Assembly: GCF_021390175.1 (NCBI RefSeq)
Contig: NZ_CP090004.1
Coordinates: 2,356,001 to 2,420,000 of the forward strand
DNA length: 64,000 nt
From: Flagellimonas sp. HMM57
Lineage (GTDB): Bacteria > Bacteroidota > Bacteroidia > Flavobacteriales > Flavobacteriaceae
Reading direction: 5' to 3'
Shown here piece by piece: positions 17,191-26,527 of this stretch. The number at the start of each line of letters is the position of its first letter. Position 1 is the first letter of the stretch. The notes below the pieces were generated by a model. It saw nothing but the letters and a program-made list of their open reading frames with translations, searched no databases and was not told where the DNA came from. The translations under genes and the position numbers were made by a program.

Positions 17191-18303
17191 CTAAGCATTT
17201 TCCGTGATTAATTTAGCTGCTAATTGACTGGCGCCCTTTCCTCCCAATTTCTTTCTTAGCCTATCGTAATCTTTCAACATGGTATCTCTTTCACTCCCAT
17301 CAATTATTTTTGATAGTTCTTTTCTAAGGTTTTTGGTTGTCAACTCGCCTTGAATCAATTCTTTAACAACCTCTTTATTCATGATTAAATTGACCAAAGA
17401 AATATAATCGAGCGTAATAATTCGCTTTGCAATCTGATAAGAAATCCAATTCCCTTTATAGCAAACGACTTGAGGGATGCCAAAAAGTGCCGTTTCTAAA
17501 GTTGCCGTACCGCTTGTCACCAATGCAGCATGTGAATACTTCAAAAGGGAGTAGGTTTGGTTGGAGACATAATTGATACTCTTATCCTTTAAAAATGAGG
17601 CATAAAAACTATTGGATAAACTTGGAGCTCCAGCAATTACAAATTGGTAATCTGGGAAATCGCTACAAACAGAAAGCATGATTTCCAGCATTTTCTGCAC
17701 CTCTTGCTTTCTGCTTCCGGGTAGGAGTGCAATTATAGGTTTTCTTAAGTCCAATCCATTTTGCTCCCTAAACGTAGGCTCATCAACAATTTTGGTGTTT
17801 GCTATAGCATCGATTAAAGGATGGCCCACAAAATGTACAGGATAATTGTGCTTCTTCTCATAAAAATCTTTCTCGAAAGGAAGTATTACGTACATATTGT
17901 CGATATCACGTTTTATCTTTTTAATTCTTCCTTCCCGAGACGCCCAGATTTGTGGGGATATATAATAATTGGTCTTGAAATTACTTTTTTTTGCCCATTC
18001 GGCTATACGAAGATTAAAGCCTGAAAAATCAATGAAAATTAGCTGGTCGGGATTAAACTTTGCGATATCTTCTTTACAAAATGAAATATTCTTGAAGATG
18101 GTCGGGATATTCTTGATGACTTCCAAAAAGCCCATAAAAGCCATGTCCTTGTAATGTTTGGCTAAATCACCCCCCGCTTTTTGCATTAAATCACCGCCCC
18201 AACAACGAATGTTCGCATTGGCGTCTTGTGCTTTAAGCGCTTTGATGAGATTAGATCCATGGAGATCTCCCGAGGCTTCACCAGCTATGATGTAGTATTT
18301 CAT
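17191..18303 (-). CDS. lpxB: Lipid-A-disaccharide synthase
   Basis: A 370-residue peripheral membrane glycosyltransferase (GT19) that joins UDP-2,3-diacylglucosamine to lipid X to make the lipid A disaccharide. Diagnostic segments: YYIIAGEASGDLHGSNLI at the N-terminus, DFSGFNLRIAEWAKK, YYISPQIWASREGRIKKI, LPFEKDFY, PVHFVGHPLID, LPGSRKQEV and the UDP-binding region TSGTATLETALFGIPQVV. Length fits the family. It lies in a surE to comEC minus-strand run, 144 bases after a small membrane protein gene. Confidence 0.95.
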   Translation of the reverse strand: MKYYIIAGEASGDLHGSNLIKALKAQDANANIRCWGGDLMQKAGGDLAKHYKDMAFMGFLEVIKNIPTIFKNISFCKEDIAKFNPDQLIFIDFSGFNLRIAEWAKKSNFKTNYYISPQIWASREGRIKKIKRDIDNMYVILPFEKDFYEKKHNYPVHFVGHPLIDAIANTKIVDEPTFREQNGLDLRKPIIALLPGSRKQEVQKMLEIMLSVCSDFPDYQFVIAGAPSLSNSFYASFLKDKSINYVSNQTYSLLKYSHAALVTSGTATLETALFGIPQVVCYKGNWISYQIAKRIITLDYISLVNLIMNKEVVKELIQGELTTKNLRKELSKIIDGSERDTMLKDYDRLRKKLGGKGASQLAAKLITENA

Positions 18304-18304
18304 T

Positions 18305-18400
18305 ATCTAAGTTCCAGTGTAAAGTACAAGTCAAATACAAATATCAAATTTAAGTTCAAGTGTCAAACTCAAATACAAAATTAAACTTAAAAACACGTGT
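18305..18400. repeat. Degenerate short direct repeats upstream of lpxB
   Basis: The 144-base gap before lpxB carries several imperfect copies of a CAAATACAAA / TTCAAGTGTCAAA / AAGTACAAGTC theme, and a doubled GACCCTT sits nearby at about 18434-18448. On the minus strand this reads as repeated ATTTGA or CTTGAA units. Composition differs from the flanking coding DNA. It may be an eroded intergenic repeat; I cannot say whether it is found elsewhere in the genome. Confidence 0.35.
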
Positions 18401-18447
18401 AAAGAATATATTCAATTTCAAACGTTTTTTCTTTGACCCTTGACCCT

Positions 18448-18732
18448 TCAAAAAATCTTATAATATAAAATCACCAGTGCCGTGAGTAAGGTCGCAATCA
18501 TGACTCCTCGGGCCCTATAATCTCTTTTTAAACGTAAGAATCCAAAAAATGCGACTAGATTCAGGATAGCGCCCAATGCCAATAAACTTCCTATATGTTC
18601 TTGTGCAACGGCAGCTTCAAATGTCTCAACAATACTTAAATCCGAAAAAACCAATATGTAAAGTAGTGTGCCCAAAGTATTGGCTATAATACCGACGGCA
18701 AAACCAATTAAAACTTCTTTTCTATTCTTCAT
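18448..18732 (-). CDS. Small membrane protein of unknown function
   Basis: A 94-residue protein with three hydrophobic segments (about residues 8-30, 47-68 and 75-92), charged loops and a FGFLRLKRDYRARG turn. Its start overlaps the end of surE by 11 bases, showing tight coupling. I recognise no named domain. It is probably an inner-membrane protein conserved in relatives, judging from its overlap and clean hydrophobicity pattern. Confidence 0.75.
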   Translation of the reverse strand: MKNRKEVLIGFAVGIIANTLGTLLYILVFSDLSIVETFEAAVAQEHIGSLLALGAILNLVAFFGFLRLKRDYRARGVMIATLLTALVILYYKIF

Positions 18733-19501
18733 TTAAACTCCAGTTGTTTACTTGCGGAATTACATGATGTGCGGTAAGATCGAACTGGGTAGGGACGACA
18801 GAAACAAATCCCTGCGCCAAAGCCCATTCATCGGTATCTTCGCCTTTGTCCAATAATTCAAATTCGCCAGTGAGCCAATAATAGTCTTTGCCTGTGGGGC
18901 TCATGCGCTTGTCAAATTTCTCCTTCCAATTGGCTCTGGCCTGTCTACAGATTTTAATTCCGGCAGGTTCGTCAGTGCTTTTTGGAATATTTACATTCAG
19001 TACAGTCCCATTGGGGATACCATGTTCCAATGCTTCCAGGACTATTTTCTTTACCGAGTTTAAGGAATGGCTAAAATCTGCATCCCAAGAATAATCACAA
19101 AGTGAAAACCCTATTGCGGGAACTCCTTCAATGCCAGCTTCTATTGCGGCGCTCATGGTACCGGAGTAAATCACGTTTATTGAAGAATTAGAACCGTGAT
19201 TTATACCACTAACACAGATATCCGGCTTTCTGTCCAATATTTCCTGCAGTGCCAATTTAACACAGTCAGCAGGTGTCCCACTACAACTATACTCGCTGGG
19301 TGCGCCTTCATCTTGATCAATGACCACTTTTTTGGAATAGAGCGTGTTGTCTATGGTTATGGCATGTCCCATACCGGATTGCGGGCTATCGGGAGCTACG
19401 ACGATTACCTCTCCTATCTCTTTCATTACCTTAATTAAAGCCCTGAGTCCAGGGGCAGTAATTCCATCATCATTAGTAACTAAGATGAGTGGTTTTTTCA
19501 T
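18722..19501 (-). CDS. surE: 5'/3'-nucleotidase SurE
   Basis: A 259-residue metal-dependent phosphatase acting on nucleoside monophosphates, cytoplasmic. All four family motifs are visible: ILVTNDDGITAPGL (metal-binding Asp pair), GTPADCVKLAL, VSGINHGSNSS and YSGTMSAAIEA. Length fits SurE. It leads the minus-strand run and is coupled to the following small membrane-protein gene by overlap. Confidence 0.95.
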   Translation of the reverse strand: MKKPLILVTNDDGITAPGLRALIKVMKEIGEVIVVAPDSPQSGMGHAITIDNTLYSKKVVIDQDEGAPSEYSCSGTPADCVKLALQEILDRKPDICVSGINHGSNSSINVIYSGTMSAAIEAGIEGVPAIGFSLCDYSWDADFSHSLNSVKKIVLEALEHGIPNGTVLNVNIPKSTDEPAGIKICRQARANWKEKFDKRMSPTGKDYYWLTGEFELLDKGEDTDEWALAQGFVSVVPTQFDLTAHHVIPQVNNWSLNEE

Positions 19502-19657
19502 AAGATATAATTAAAGTCGTAAAAATACGTTTTTCATAAGGATATGGACCTCTAGGCGTTTAACAAAAAATTAAAAACCATGATTCATACTGGCACGGTT
19601 TTTTCTGTATCTTAGGGAATTCGTATGAAAAAGAAAGAAGGATGACGTAATGACGAT

Positions 19658-19675
19658 TTGACATTGATGTGTCAA
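19658..19675. promoter_or_regulatory. Inverted repeat upstream of the tail-specific protease
   Basis: TTGACA and TGTCAA flank a six-base centre, 32 bases before the protease start codon. The position would suit an operator or a 5'-leader hairpin. Arms are only 6 bp, so chance is possible. Confidence 0.25.
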
Positions 19676-19706
19676 TTGATTTCGCTCCCAAATAAACACA
19701 CCTCTT

Positions 19707-21878
19707 ATGAAAAAGAATTTTGTTCTTGGCTTTTTAATAATACTTATCGCAGTTGCCTCCTGCAGTTTTACAAATAAATCTTTTGAGAACGATGACAAGG
19801 ATAAATTGTTGTTGGATTTGATAACCTACGTATTGGAGCGCGGCCACTATGAACCAAAAGATTTGAACGATAATTTCTCTTCCAATGTCTTTGATGATTT
19901 TATCGAAATATTGGATCCTACCAAAAGATACTTCTTGGCCAGTGATATAAGGGAGTTTGAAAAGTACAGATTTCAAATTGACGATGAAATCAAGAATACG
20001 GACATTACATTTTTTAATATTGTCTATCAACGTTTAATGAAACGGATGGACGAAGCGAAAGATATCTACAAAGAGGTGCTTTCCCAACCGTTTGACTATA
20101 CAATCGAGGAGAGCATCAATATAGATTACAAAGATCAAGAATTTGCTTCGAGCAAAAAGCAATTAAAAGAGCGTTGGAGACAACAATTAAAATACAATAC
20201 CCTTGGTGTTTTTGACAATAAAATAGAGAATAGAATAGCTGAAGCCAAACAATCACAGACAGCTACTGTTGATGCTGTATTTAGCTTTGATGAAATCCCT
20301 GCATCCATAGATAAAGAAACAACGGAAGAAGAAGCTAGGGAGAACACAATGAATACGTTGGACGAATTCTTCGATTTTGTTGACGATTTAGAACGAAAGG
20401 ATTGGTTTGTACAATACATCAACACGATAGTTGATGAATTTGATCCTCATACCTATTACTTCGCTCCAGACGATAAAGAAAAATTTGATATTGGAATGTC
20501 CGGTAAGTTCGAAGGTATTGGTGCTAGGCTTCAAAAAAAGCCTGAAGGTGCCAGAATCATGGAAATAATATCGGGTGGTCCAGTTTGGAGGGCACAAAGC
20601 TTGGAAGTTGGGGACGAAATTCTAAAAGTTGGCCAAAATGGTGAGGAGCCCATTAATATTGTTGGGATGCGTTTGGACGATGCCATAAAGTTGATAAAAG
20701 GCCCCAAAGGAACTGTGGTGGACCTAACGGTAAGAAGAGTTGACGGTACCGTTGAAAAAGTATCCATTACGAGAGATGTTGTACTGTTAGAAGAGTCTTA
20801 TGCAAAATCTGCCAAAGTAAAAGAAAAAGACCATAACTATGGTATTATCAATCTACCCAAATTCTATGTTGATTTTGAAGATTATACCGAAAGAAACGCT
20901 GCTTCGGATGTAGCAAAGGAAGTGGAGCGATTAAAGCAAGAGGGTGTAGAAGGAATTATTTTGGATTTAAGAGACAATGGTGGTGGTTCGCTAAAGACCG
21001 TTGTAGAAATGGCAGGGCTTTTCATTAAAGACGGTCCCATTGTTCAGGTACGATCTTCCGGTCAAAGAAAAGAGGTACATGAAGATAAAGATGAACGCAT
21101 TCAATGGGATGGACCATTGGTGATATTGGTCAACGAACTTTCAGCATCGGCTTCGGAGATTTTGGCTGCCGCTATGCAAGATTACAAACGCGCGGTCGTC
21201 ATAGGGAGCAAACAGACTTTTGGAAAAGGAACCGTTCAGAATGTAATTCCTTTGGACAATATTGTTAGAAGTAATGAACATGGTGATTTAGGAGCTATAA
21301 AATTGACAACGCAGAAGTTTTATAGAATCAATGGTGGATCTACGCAGTTAGAAGGTGTAAAAAGTGATATTGTTGTACCGGACAGGTATAGCTACATTGA
21401 TCTTGGCGAAAGGGACCAACAAAATCCTTTGGGCTGGGATAAGATTACCCCGGCAGAATATAAAATCTGGGACGGTTATATCGATTTTGAAACTACCGTT
21501 GCAAAAAGTAAGGAAAGAATGGCCAACAATCAGCAAATAAAATTGATTGAAGAAAACGCAAAATGGTTGAAGGAACAACAAGATGAGACTGTAGTTTCTT
21601 TAAATTATGATGTGTATACCGATAAAGGTGAAGAGGCAAAAAAGAAATCGGAATACTTTAAAACGTTAAGGGATTATGATTCGCATTTAACTTTTGAGTC
21701 ATTGAAGTATGAAACAGAACTCTTTGTCCAGGATTCTGTATTGCGTGAGAAGAGGAATAGATGGCATCAAAACTTAGCGAAGGATATTTATGTGGAAGAG
21801 GCTGTGAACGTTCTTAAAGATTTGCAGATGAACAATATCAAAAACAACGAAAGAAAGTTAGCAAGTGTAAAGGGATAG
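19707..21878 (+). CDS. prc: Carboxy-terminal (tail-specific) processing protease
   Basis: A 723-residue periplasmic S41 protease that degrades or trims proteins from their C-terminus. The N-terminal signal ends in IAVASC with lipobox Cys19, so it is probably a lipoprotein. Order: N-terminal helical domain (about 30-230), PDZ domain (about 245-345, with GIGARLQKKPEGARIMEIISGG split by none), S41 catalytic core (about 350-540) and the C-terminal DUF3340-type domain typical of Tsp (about 560-700). Catalytic Ser481 lies in NELSASASEIL and Lys507 in TFGKGTVQ; spacing matches E. coli Tsp apart from one residue. It stands alone with its own terminator. Confidence 0.93.
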   Translation: MKKNFVLGFLIILIAVASCSFTNKSFENDDKDKLLLDLITYVLERGHYEPKDLNDNFSSNVFDDFIEILDPTKRYFLASDIREFEKYRFQIDDEIKNTDITFFNIVYQRLMKRMDEAKDIYKEVLSQPFDYTIEESINIDYKDQEFASSKKQLKERWRQQLKYNTLGVFDNKIENRIAEAKQSQTATVDAVFSFDEIPASIDKETTEEEARENTMNTLDEFFDFVDDLERKDWFVQYINTIVDEFDPHTYYFAPDDKEKFDIGMSGKFEGIGARLQKKPEGARIMEIISGGPVWRAQSLEVGDEILKVGQNGEEPINIVGMRLDDAIKLIKGPKGTVVDLTVRRVDGTVEKVSITRDVVLLEESYAKSAKVKEKDHNYGIINLPKFYVDFEDYTERNAASDVAKEVERLKQEGVEGIILDLRDNGGGSLKTVVEMAGLFIKDGPIVQVRSSGQRKEVHEDKDERIQWDGPLVILVNELSASASEILAAAMQDYKRAVVIGSKQTFGKGTVQNVIPLDNIVRSNEHGDLGAIKLTTQKFYRINGGSTQLEGVKSDIVVPDRYSYIDLGERDQQNPLGWDKITPAEYKIWDGYIDFETTVAKSKERMANNQQIKLIEENAKWLKEQQDETVVSLNYDVYTDKGEEAKKKSEYFKTLRDYDSHLTFESLKYETELFVQDSVLREKRNRWHQNLAKDIYVEEAVNVLKDLQMNNIKNNERKLASVKG

Positions 21879-21904
21879 TCTATTTACATTGGTAAGCATT
21901 TAAA

Positions 21905-21935
21905 AAAGCTGCTTCATTTGAAGCGGCTTTTTTTA
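21905..21935 (+). terminator. Rho-independent terminator after the tail-specific protease
   Basis: An 11-bp stem with one G-U pair (AAAGCTGCTTC at 21905-21915 with GAAGCGGCTTT at 21920-21930), a four-base loop and a run of T. It lies 27 bases after the stop codon. Confidence 0.9.
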
Positions 21936-22027
21936 TTGTGCACTTATTTATGTTACCGACCAAAATAGTAATGGCAGTGCGATTTTGATTTCCAAGGTTA
22001 TTATAAATAAAGTATGTTTATGACGAA

Positions 22028-22828
22028 ATGAAAAATAATACAATTTATACCTTATTGTTTGTAGTATGTGTGGTTGGCTTTTGGCTATTTGAGAATTTTT
22101 ATACTCCTGCAACCTATTCAGACCCAAATTCCAAAGCGCATTCTTCTCCGTTTACAACAGATTTTTTGCCAAGCTCCACCACAGGAGCCATTATAAAGCA
22201 CGACTATTTTATGCTCTCCTATAGCGAGCCACATGAACAGGCGGAATGGGTGGCGTATGAGCTCAAGCAAAGTCATCTGACCTATGATGACAGGGAGCGC
22301 CCTTATTTTATTGAAGACCCAAAAGTAGCCACTAAATCTGCCGATTGGAAAAACTATAGAGGGTCCGGTTATGATAGGGGACATCTTTGTCCTGCGGGGG
22401 ATAGACGTTTTTCAGAATATGCCTATAACGAAACCTTTTATACAAGCAATATCAGTCCTCAAAACAGAAAATTTAATGCTGGGATTTGGAATAGGTTAGA
22501 GCAGAAAGTTCGCTTTTGGTGTAAAAAATACGGTGATTTAAACATCATAACAGGGGGTGTTTTGGAAAGAGGGTTGAAAGAAATAGGAAGTGAAGATGTA
22601 GATGTTCCCAATGCATTCTACAAAGTCATTTTTAGAAAGAATGGAGATTCGGTAAAGGTACTTTGCTTTTTGATTCCGAACGAGGAGAGCAAGAAACCAC
22701 TAGAAAGCTTTTTGGTCCCAATAGATAGTATTGAGAAACTAACTTCTATCGATTTTTTTAAAAATAAGCCTAAAATTTGGCAAGAAAAGATTGAAAGTAA
22801 GATAGATACTTCTGGTTGGACTTTTTAA
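22028..22828 (+). CDS. DNA/RNA non-specific endonuclease (NUC1 family), exported
   Basis: A 266-residue beta-beta-alpha-metal nuclease with an N-terminal membrane anchor or uncleaved signal (residues about 6-22). The active-site signature YDRGHLCPAGDR places the general-base His at 119. Asn150 in KFNAGIWNRLE is the expected magnesium ligand, and TSNISPQ precedes it as in Serratia-type nucleases. It would degrade nucleic acid outside the cytoplasm, for nutrition or defence. The stop codon overlaps the convergent rodA stop: the two genes share four bases (TTAA). Confidence 0.92.
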   Translation: MKNNTIYTLLFVVCVVGFWLFENFYTPATYSDPNSKAHSSPFTTDFLPSSTTGAIIKHDYFMLSYSEPHEQAEWVAYELKQSHLTYDDRERPYFIEDPKVATKSADWKNYRGSGYDRGHLCPAGDRRFSEYAYNETFYTSNISPQNRKFNAGIWNRLEQKVRFWCKKYGDLNIITGGVLERGLKEIGSEDVDVPNAFYKVIFRKNGDSVKVLCFLIPNEESKKPLESFLVPIDSIEKLTSIDFFKNKPKIWQEKIESKIDTSGWTF

Positions 22829-24114
22829 ATACCGTCCTTTAAACGGTTGGAGTCCAGTTTTAGGAAAATAAAAAGCAACATGGTAAAGAAGATGAGTCCA
22901 GAACCGCCATAACTAAAAAAAGGCAAGGGAACCCCTATAGTGGGCAATAGCCCAATGACCATGCCTATATTTATAAAATAATGGATAAGCAGTATAGAAA
23001 TGACCCCATATCCATACATTCGGCTAAAATCATTTTTCTGTCTTTCCGCGATAAAGATCAGTCGTAAAAAGAAAAAAGTGAACAGTAGGATTACGGTTAC
23101 CGTTCCCATAAACCCCCATTCTTCGCCTACAGAACTAAAAATATAATCGGTATGTTGTTCCGGTACAAAATCCCCTTTGGTACGTGTGCCCTCTAGAAAA
23201 CCCTTTCCAAAGAAACCTCCAGACTCAATGGCCTTTTCAGATTGATAAGTATTGTAACCAATGTTCTTTCTAATTTCCTCTAGTTTTTCCTGATCTTTTT
23301 CCAAACGTAACCACAGGGCAAAACGGTCACGATGCCGTTGCTCAAAAACGTTTTCAAAAATAAAGTCAACCGAAAGCGAGAATAGAATCGACAAAACAAC
23401 TATCCCGCCCAGCGGTAACAAAGGTATTTTTGTGGATTTTTTCTTGAATACAAAAATGACGCCTGTCAATAGTCCTAAGGAAATGGCTATCCAAACAGTT
23501 CCGAACATCAGCGTTGTGGCAAACAAAGCAACCATTACCAATATGATACCTAGATAATATAATGGAAATCCTTCTCTAAAAAGGACGAAAAAAAGTGAAA
23601 AGTAGATAAGAGAACTTCCTGGATCTGGTTGGGGCAATATTAAAATTGCAGGTAATAGTATGATCAATAAGGCATATAGTTGGTGCTTTCGATTCTTAAT
23701 GTCGGTTTGAATATCACTTAAATATTTTGCCAAGGCAAGGGCGGTGGTAACTTTGGCTAGCTCAGAAGGCTGTAAATTGAAAAAACCCAAATCATACCAA
23801 GATGTGGCTCCGGCAATCGTTTTGCCAAAGACGAACAACCCAAGTAACAAAACAATTGAAATGATATAAAAAATAGAGGCAAAGCGTTCAAAGAAATTGG
23901 TTTCGATAAAAAGGACAAAAAGAATCCCAACACCAGCTACTCCTATAAAGAAAAGCTGTTTTCCATAAAGTGTTGAAAAATCAAAAATGGAAGCATCTGG
24001 ATCACTCAGCGTTGTGGAATAAATATTGATCCAGCCAATAAAAACTAAACAAGCGTAAAGAAAAATGGTTAGCCAATCTATTCTGCCAAAAAGCCCTCTA
24101 CCAGACATATTCAT
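22825..24114 (-). CDS. rodA: Rod-shape SEDS peptidoglycan polymerase RodA
   Basis: A 429-residue inner-membrane SEDS glycosyltransferase that polymerises lipid II with PBP2 during cell elongation. About ten hydrophobic segments; hallmarks are GATSWYDLGFFNLQPSELAK, LPQPDPGSSLIY, FLEGTRTKGDFVPEQHTDYI, VGEEWGFMG and the late GLLPTIGVPLPFFSYGGSG. The QHTDYIFS region bears the conserved acidic residue. Its start overlaps the end of mrdA by 17 bases, and it ends the mre operon, the usual Bacteroidota order. Confidence 0.95.
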   Translation of the reverse strand: MNMSGRGLFGRIDWLTIFLYACLVFIGWINIYSTTLSDPDASIFDFSTLYGKQLFFIGVAGVGILFVLFIETNFFERFASIFYIISIVLLLGLFVFGKTIAGATSWYDLGFFNLQPSELAKVTTALALAKYLSDIQTDIKNRKHQLYALLIILLPAILILPQPDPGSSLIYFSLFFVLFREGFPLYYLGIILVMVALFATTLMFGTVWIAISLGLLTGVIFVFKKKSTKIPLLPLGGIVVLSILFSLSVDFIFENVFEQRHRDRFALWLRLEKDQEKLEEIRKNIGYNTYQSEKAIESGGFFGKGFLEGTRTKGDFVPEQHTDYIFSSVGEEWGFMGTVTVILLFTFFFLRLIFIAERQKNDFSRMYGYGVISILLIHYFINIGMVIGLLPTIGVPLPFFSYGGSGLIFFTMLLFIFLKLDSNRLKDGI

Positions 24115-25966
24115 TTATCTTGAAAGGTTCCCCGCTGTATGGTTTCGCATATTCGTGTTCCAATGTTTTTTCAAGCATGCGCTGTTCCAAATCCTTCCGG
24201 GTGATTTCGCCTTTCACATATTTTTCAATCAATAAGGAAGCAATGTGACCCGCATAACGCGAACCATAATATCCATTTTCAATATAAACGGCCAAGGCTA
24301 TTTTCGGATTATCAACAGGAGCAAATGCCACAAATACCGAATGATCCGTAAGTTGCATACGTTCCCCATCGATTCTAACAAAATTCTCAACGGTTCCTGT
24401 TTTTCCAGCTATTTCAATATCGGGTACTTGAACCCATCTTCCAGTACCAAATTTGTACACGTTCGCCATGCCATCGATTACTGGCTCAAAATGTTCTTTG
24501 TCAATAGTAGTTTCGCGTCGCTCCGTAAACCTGGGGTCTATTGCGCCGGTAGAGCCGACACTTTTTATGATATGTGGTGTGTAAAAATAACCACGGTTGG
24601 CTATGGCAGCTGTCATGTTGGCAAGTTGCAATGGGGTAGCCGCAACTTCTCCTTGTCCAATGGCATTTGAAATTATTGTTGAAGAGCCCCATCTTCCATC
24701 TCCATACCACTTATCGTAAAAGCCTTTTCCAGGAATTCTGCCGGGGCGTCCGGTTGGGATATCGGTGCCTAAATAGCTGCCAAGCCCAAAGCTTTTCATA
24801 TGCTTTTCCCATACGTCCATACCTTCATCGGTAGAAGCGTATTTTTCATAGATCTTTCTAAAGGTTCCTGCAAAGTAGGCGTTACAGGACTGGTAGATGC
24901 CCGAGTTCATGTCGCGAACGCCTCCACCACAATGGCATCCTTTCTTTTGACTGCCTACGTAGAACCCATTATAACATCTAAATTTTGTTTCAGGGTTTAT
25001 GACACCTTCTTGTAATGCCACTAAAGCGTTCATGGTCTTAAAGGGTGAACCTGGTGAAGGTTCCGCCAGAATTGACCGATCCCATGTAGGTTTTGAAATG
25101 GTGTCATAATGGAGTTTGCTATAGTTTCTAGAACGTTTTCTACCCACTAAAAGGGCAGGGTCATAGGTTGGTCCGGAAATCATGGCCAATATCTCCCCAG
25201 ATTTGGGTTCAATCGCCACGATGCCCCCTCTTTTTCCATGCATCAATCGTTCTCCATATTCTTGAAGACTTTTGTCCAGAGTGATATGAATTTCCTTTCC
25301 TTGTTCTGGCAAGGTGTCCAGTTTTCCATTTTTATATGGACCGATATCTCTGTTGAAACGGTCTTTTTGAATAAACTTAACTCCTTTTCGTCCTCTTAGA
25401 ATCTCTTCATATTGTTTTTCAATTCCAGTTCTCCCTTTTAGCTCACCTGCTACGTAATAAGGATTGTTCTCCAAATCACGTTCATTGACCTCACTAATGT
25501 AACCGAGTACGTTGGCGGCACTATTGGTATCATAATAACGTAGAGACCTTTTCTGAATATAAAAACCAATAAAATGTCGCATTTTTTCCTGAAGCCTTGC
25601 ATAATCTTCCTTGGACAGTTGAGGAACCAGAACAGATGGCAGTCTTGGTGAATATACCTTCGCTTTTCTCATCTTATCAATAAAAGAAGCCTTGTCTATT
25701 CCCAAGAGCCCACAAAATTCCAAAGTATCCAATGGTTTCACCTCTCGCGGAATCACCATTACATCATAGGCGGGTTGGTTTCCTACCATAAGCTCACCGT
25801 TCCTATCGTATACATAACCTCTTTCCGGGTAATCATAAATAGCTTTAATAGCTGGGTCTTCCAAAGTCTGATTTGGAGAAAAGCTAAAGAGCTGTAAATA
25901 GGAAAGCCTGCCAATAAAGGTAAATCCTATAATGACAATGATAGAGGATAGTAACAGTTTTTTCAT
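24098..25966 (-). CDS. mrdA: Penicillin-binding protein 2 (elongasome transpeptidase)
   Basis: A 622-residue class B PBP, with one N-terminal membrane helix (about 4-25). It crosslinks peptidoglycan in the elongasome with RodA. The dimerisation/pedestal region contains YPERGYVYDRNGELM and KGRTGIEKQYEEILRGRKG. The transpeptidase motifs are SxxK at Ser307 to Lys310 (PGSPFKTM), SxN at 360-362 (SCN) and KTG at 522-524 (AGKTGTVEN). Extra cysteines (KKGCHCGGG, about 342-349) lie between SxxK and SxN, in the position of the zinc-binding loop found in some PBP2s. Overlaps rodA. Confidence 0.95.
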   Translation of the reverse strand: MKKLLLSSIIVIIGFTFIGRLSYLQLFSFSPNQTLEDPAIKAIYDYPERGYVYDRNGELMVGNQPAYDVMVIPREVKPLDTLEFCGLLGIDKASFIDKMRKAKVYSPRLPSVLVPQLSKEDYARLQEKMRHFIGFYIQKRSLRYYDTNSAANVLGYISEVNERDLENNPYYVAGELKGRTGIEKQYEEILRGRKGVKFIQKDRFNRDIGPYKNGKLDTLPEQGKEIHITLDKSLQEYGERLMHGKRGGIVAIEPKSGEILAMISGPTYDPALLVGRKRSRNYSKLHYDTISKPTWDRSILAEPSPGSPFKTMNALVALQEGVINPETKFRCYNGFYVGSQKKGCHCGGGVRDMNSGIYQSCNAYFAGTFRKIYEKYASTDEGMDVWEKHMKSFGLGSYLGTDIPTGRPGRIPGKGFYDKWYGDGRWGSSTIISNAIGQGEVAATPLQLANMTAAIANRGYFYTPHIIKSVGSTGAIDPRFTERRETTIDKEHFEPVIDGMANVYKFGTGRWVQVPDIEIAGKTGTVENFVRIDGERMQLTDHSVFVAFAPVDNPKIALAVYIENGYYGSRYAGHIASLLIEKYVKGEITRKDLEQRMLEKTLEHEYAKPYSGEPFKINEYVW

Positions 25967-26020
25967 AAACGGCAGAGTTTTAGTTACGCCATATACTATT
26001 CCAACGAAATTGTATGGTTT

Positions 26021-26527
26021 TTATTCGCTTTTTGGACTAAAAAGTGAACTGAACAGCGTACATATGAACAAAGTTACGATACCGGTAGCAAAAACCTTTT
26101 TCAAAATTAGAAGGATGTGGGATAAACTTAACATTTCAAAAGTAAAGAATACGATTTGATGCAGTAAAATTAAAAGTCCCAAAAAAGTGACACGCTGTAC
26201 CTTGGTGGTATTTTTAAAGCTGAAATTTTGAAATTCATAATTGACTCCAAAACAAAATCGCATAATGATGGGTCTTACAAAAGCAACGGTCAATGTGGCC
26301 ATTGCATGAAGCGCCATGGTATCTGAAAAGATATCGATCATAAAACCAAGAAGGAATGCCGACAGCATAAATACACCTCTGTCCCCCTTTATGGGATACC
26401 AGTATAAAAATATGACATAGACAAGGGGATTTATAAAGCCCAAAAAGTTTAAGGTGTTAAAAATCAGTACCTGTGTGAGCACCAGTAGAATGAACCTAAA
26501 AATATTTATCAATATGGTACTATTCAT
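26021..26527 (-). CDS. mreD: Rod shape-determining protein MreD
   Basis: A 168-residue inner-membrane protein with five to six hydrophobic segments, in the family position between mreC and mrdA. FINPLVYVIFLYWYPIK and the GFMIDIFSDTMALHA segment match the MreD pattern, where an acidic residue sits in a membrane helix next to the helix end. It is a member of the elongasome scaffold. Its start overlaps the end of mreC by eight bases. Sequence conservation in MreD is low, so context carries much of the call. Confidence 0.9.
   Translation of the reverse strand: MNSTILINIFRFILLVLTQVLIFNTLNFLGFINPLVYVIFLYWYPIKGDRGVFMLSAFLLGFMIDIFSDTMALHAMATLTVAFVRPIIMRFCFGVNYEFQNFSFKNTTKVQRVTFLGLLILLHQIVFFTFEMLSLSHILLILKKVFATGIVTLFICTLFSSLFSPKSE

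Noticed and set aside
18305..18447. CRISPR array
   Set aside because: Repeats are short, degenerate and irregularly spaced, with no constant repeat or spacer lengths and no cas genes in the window.
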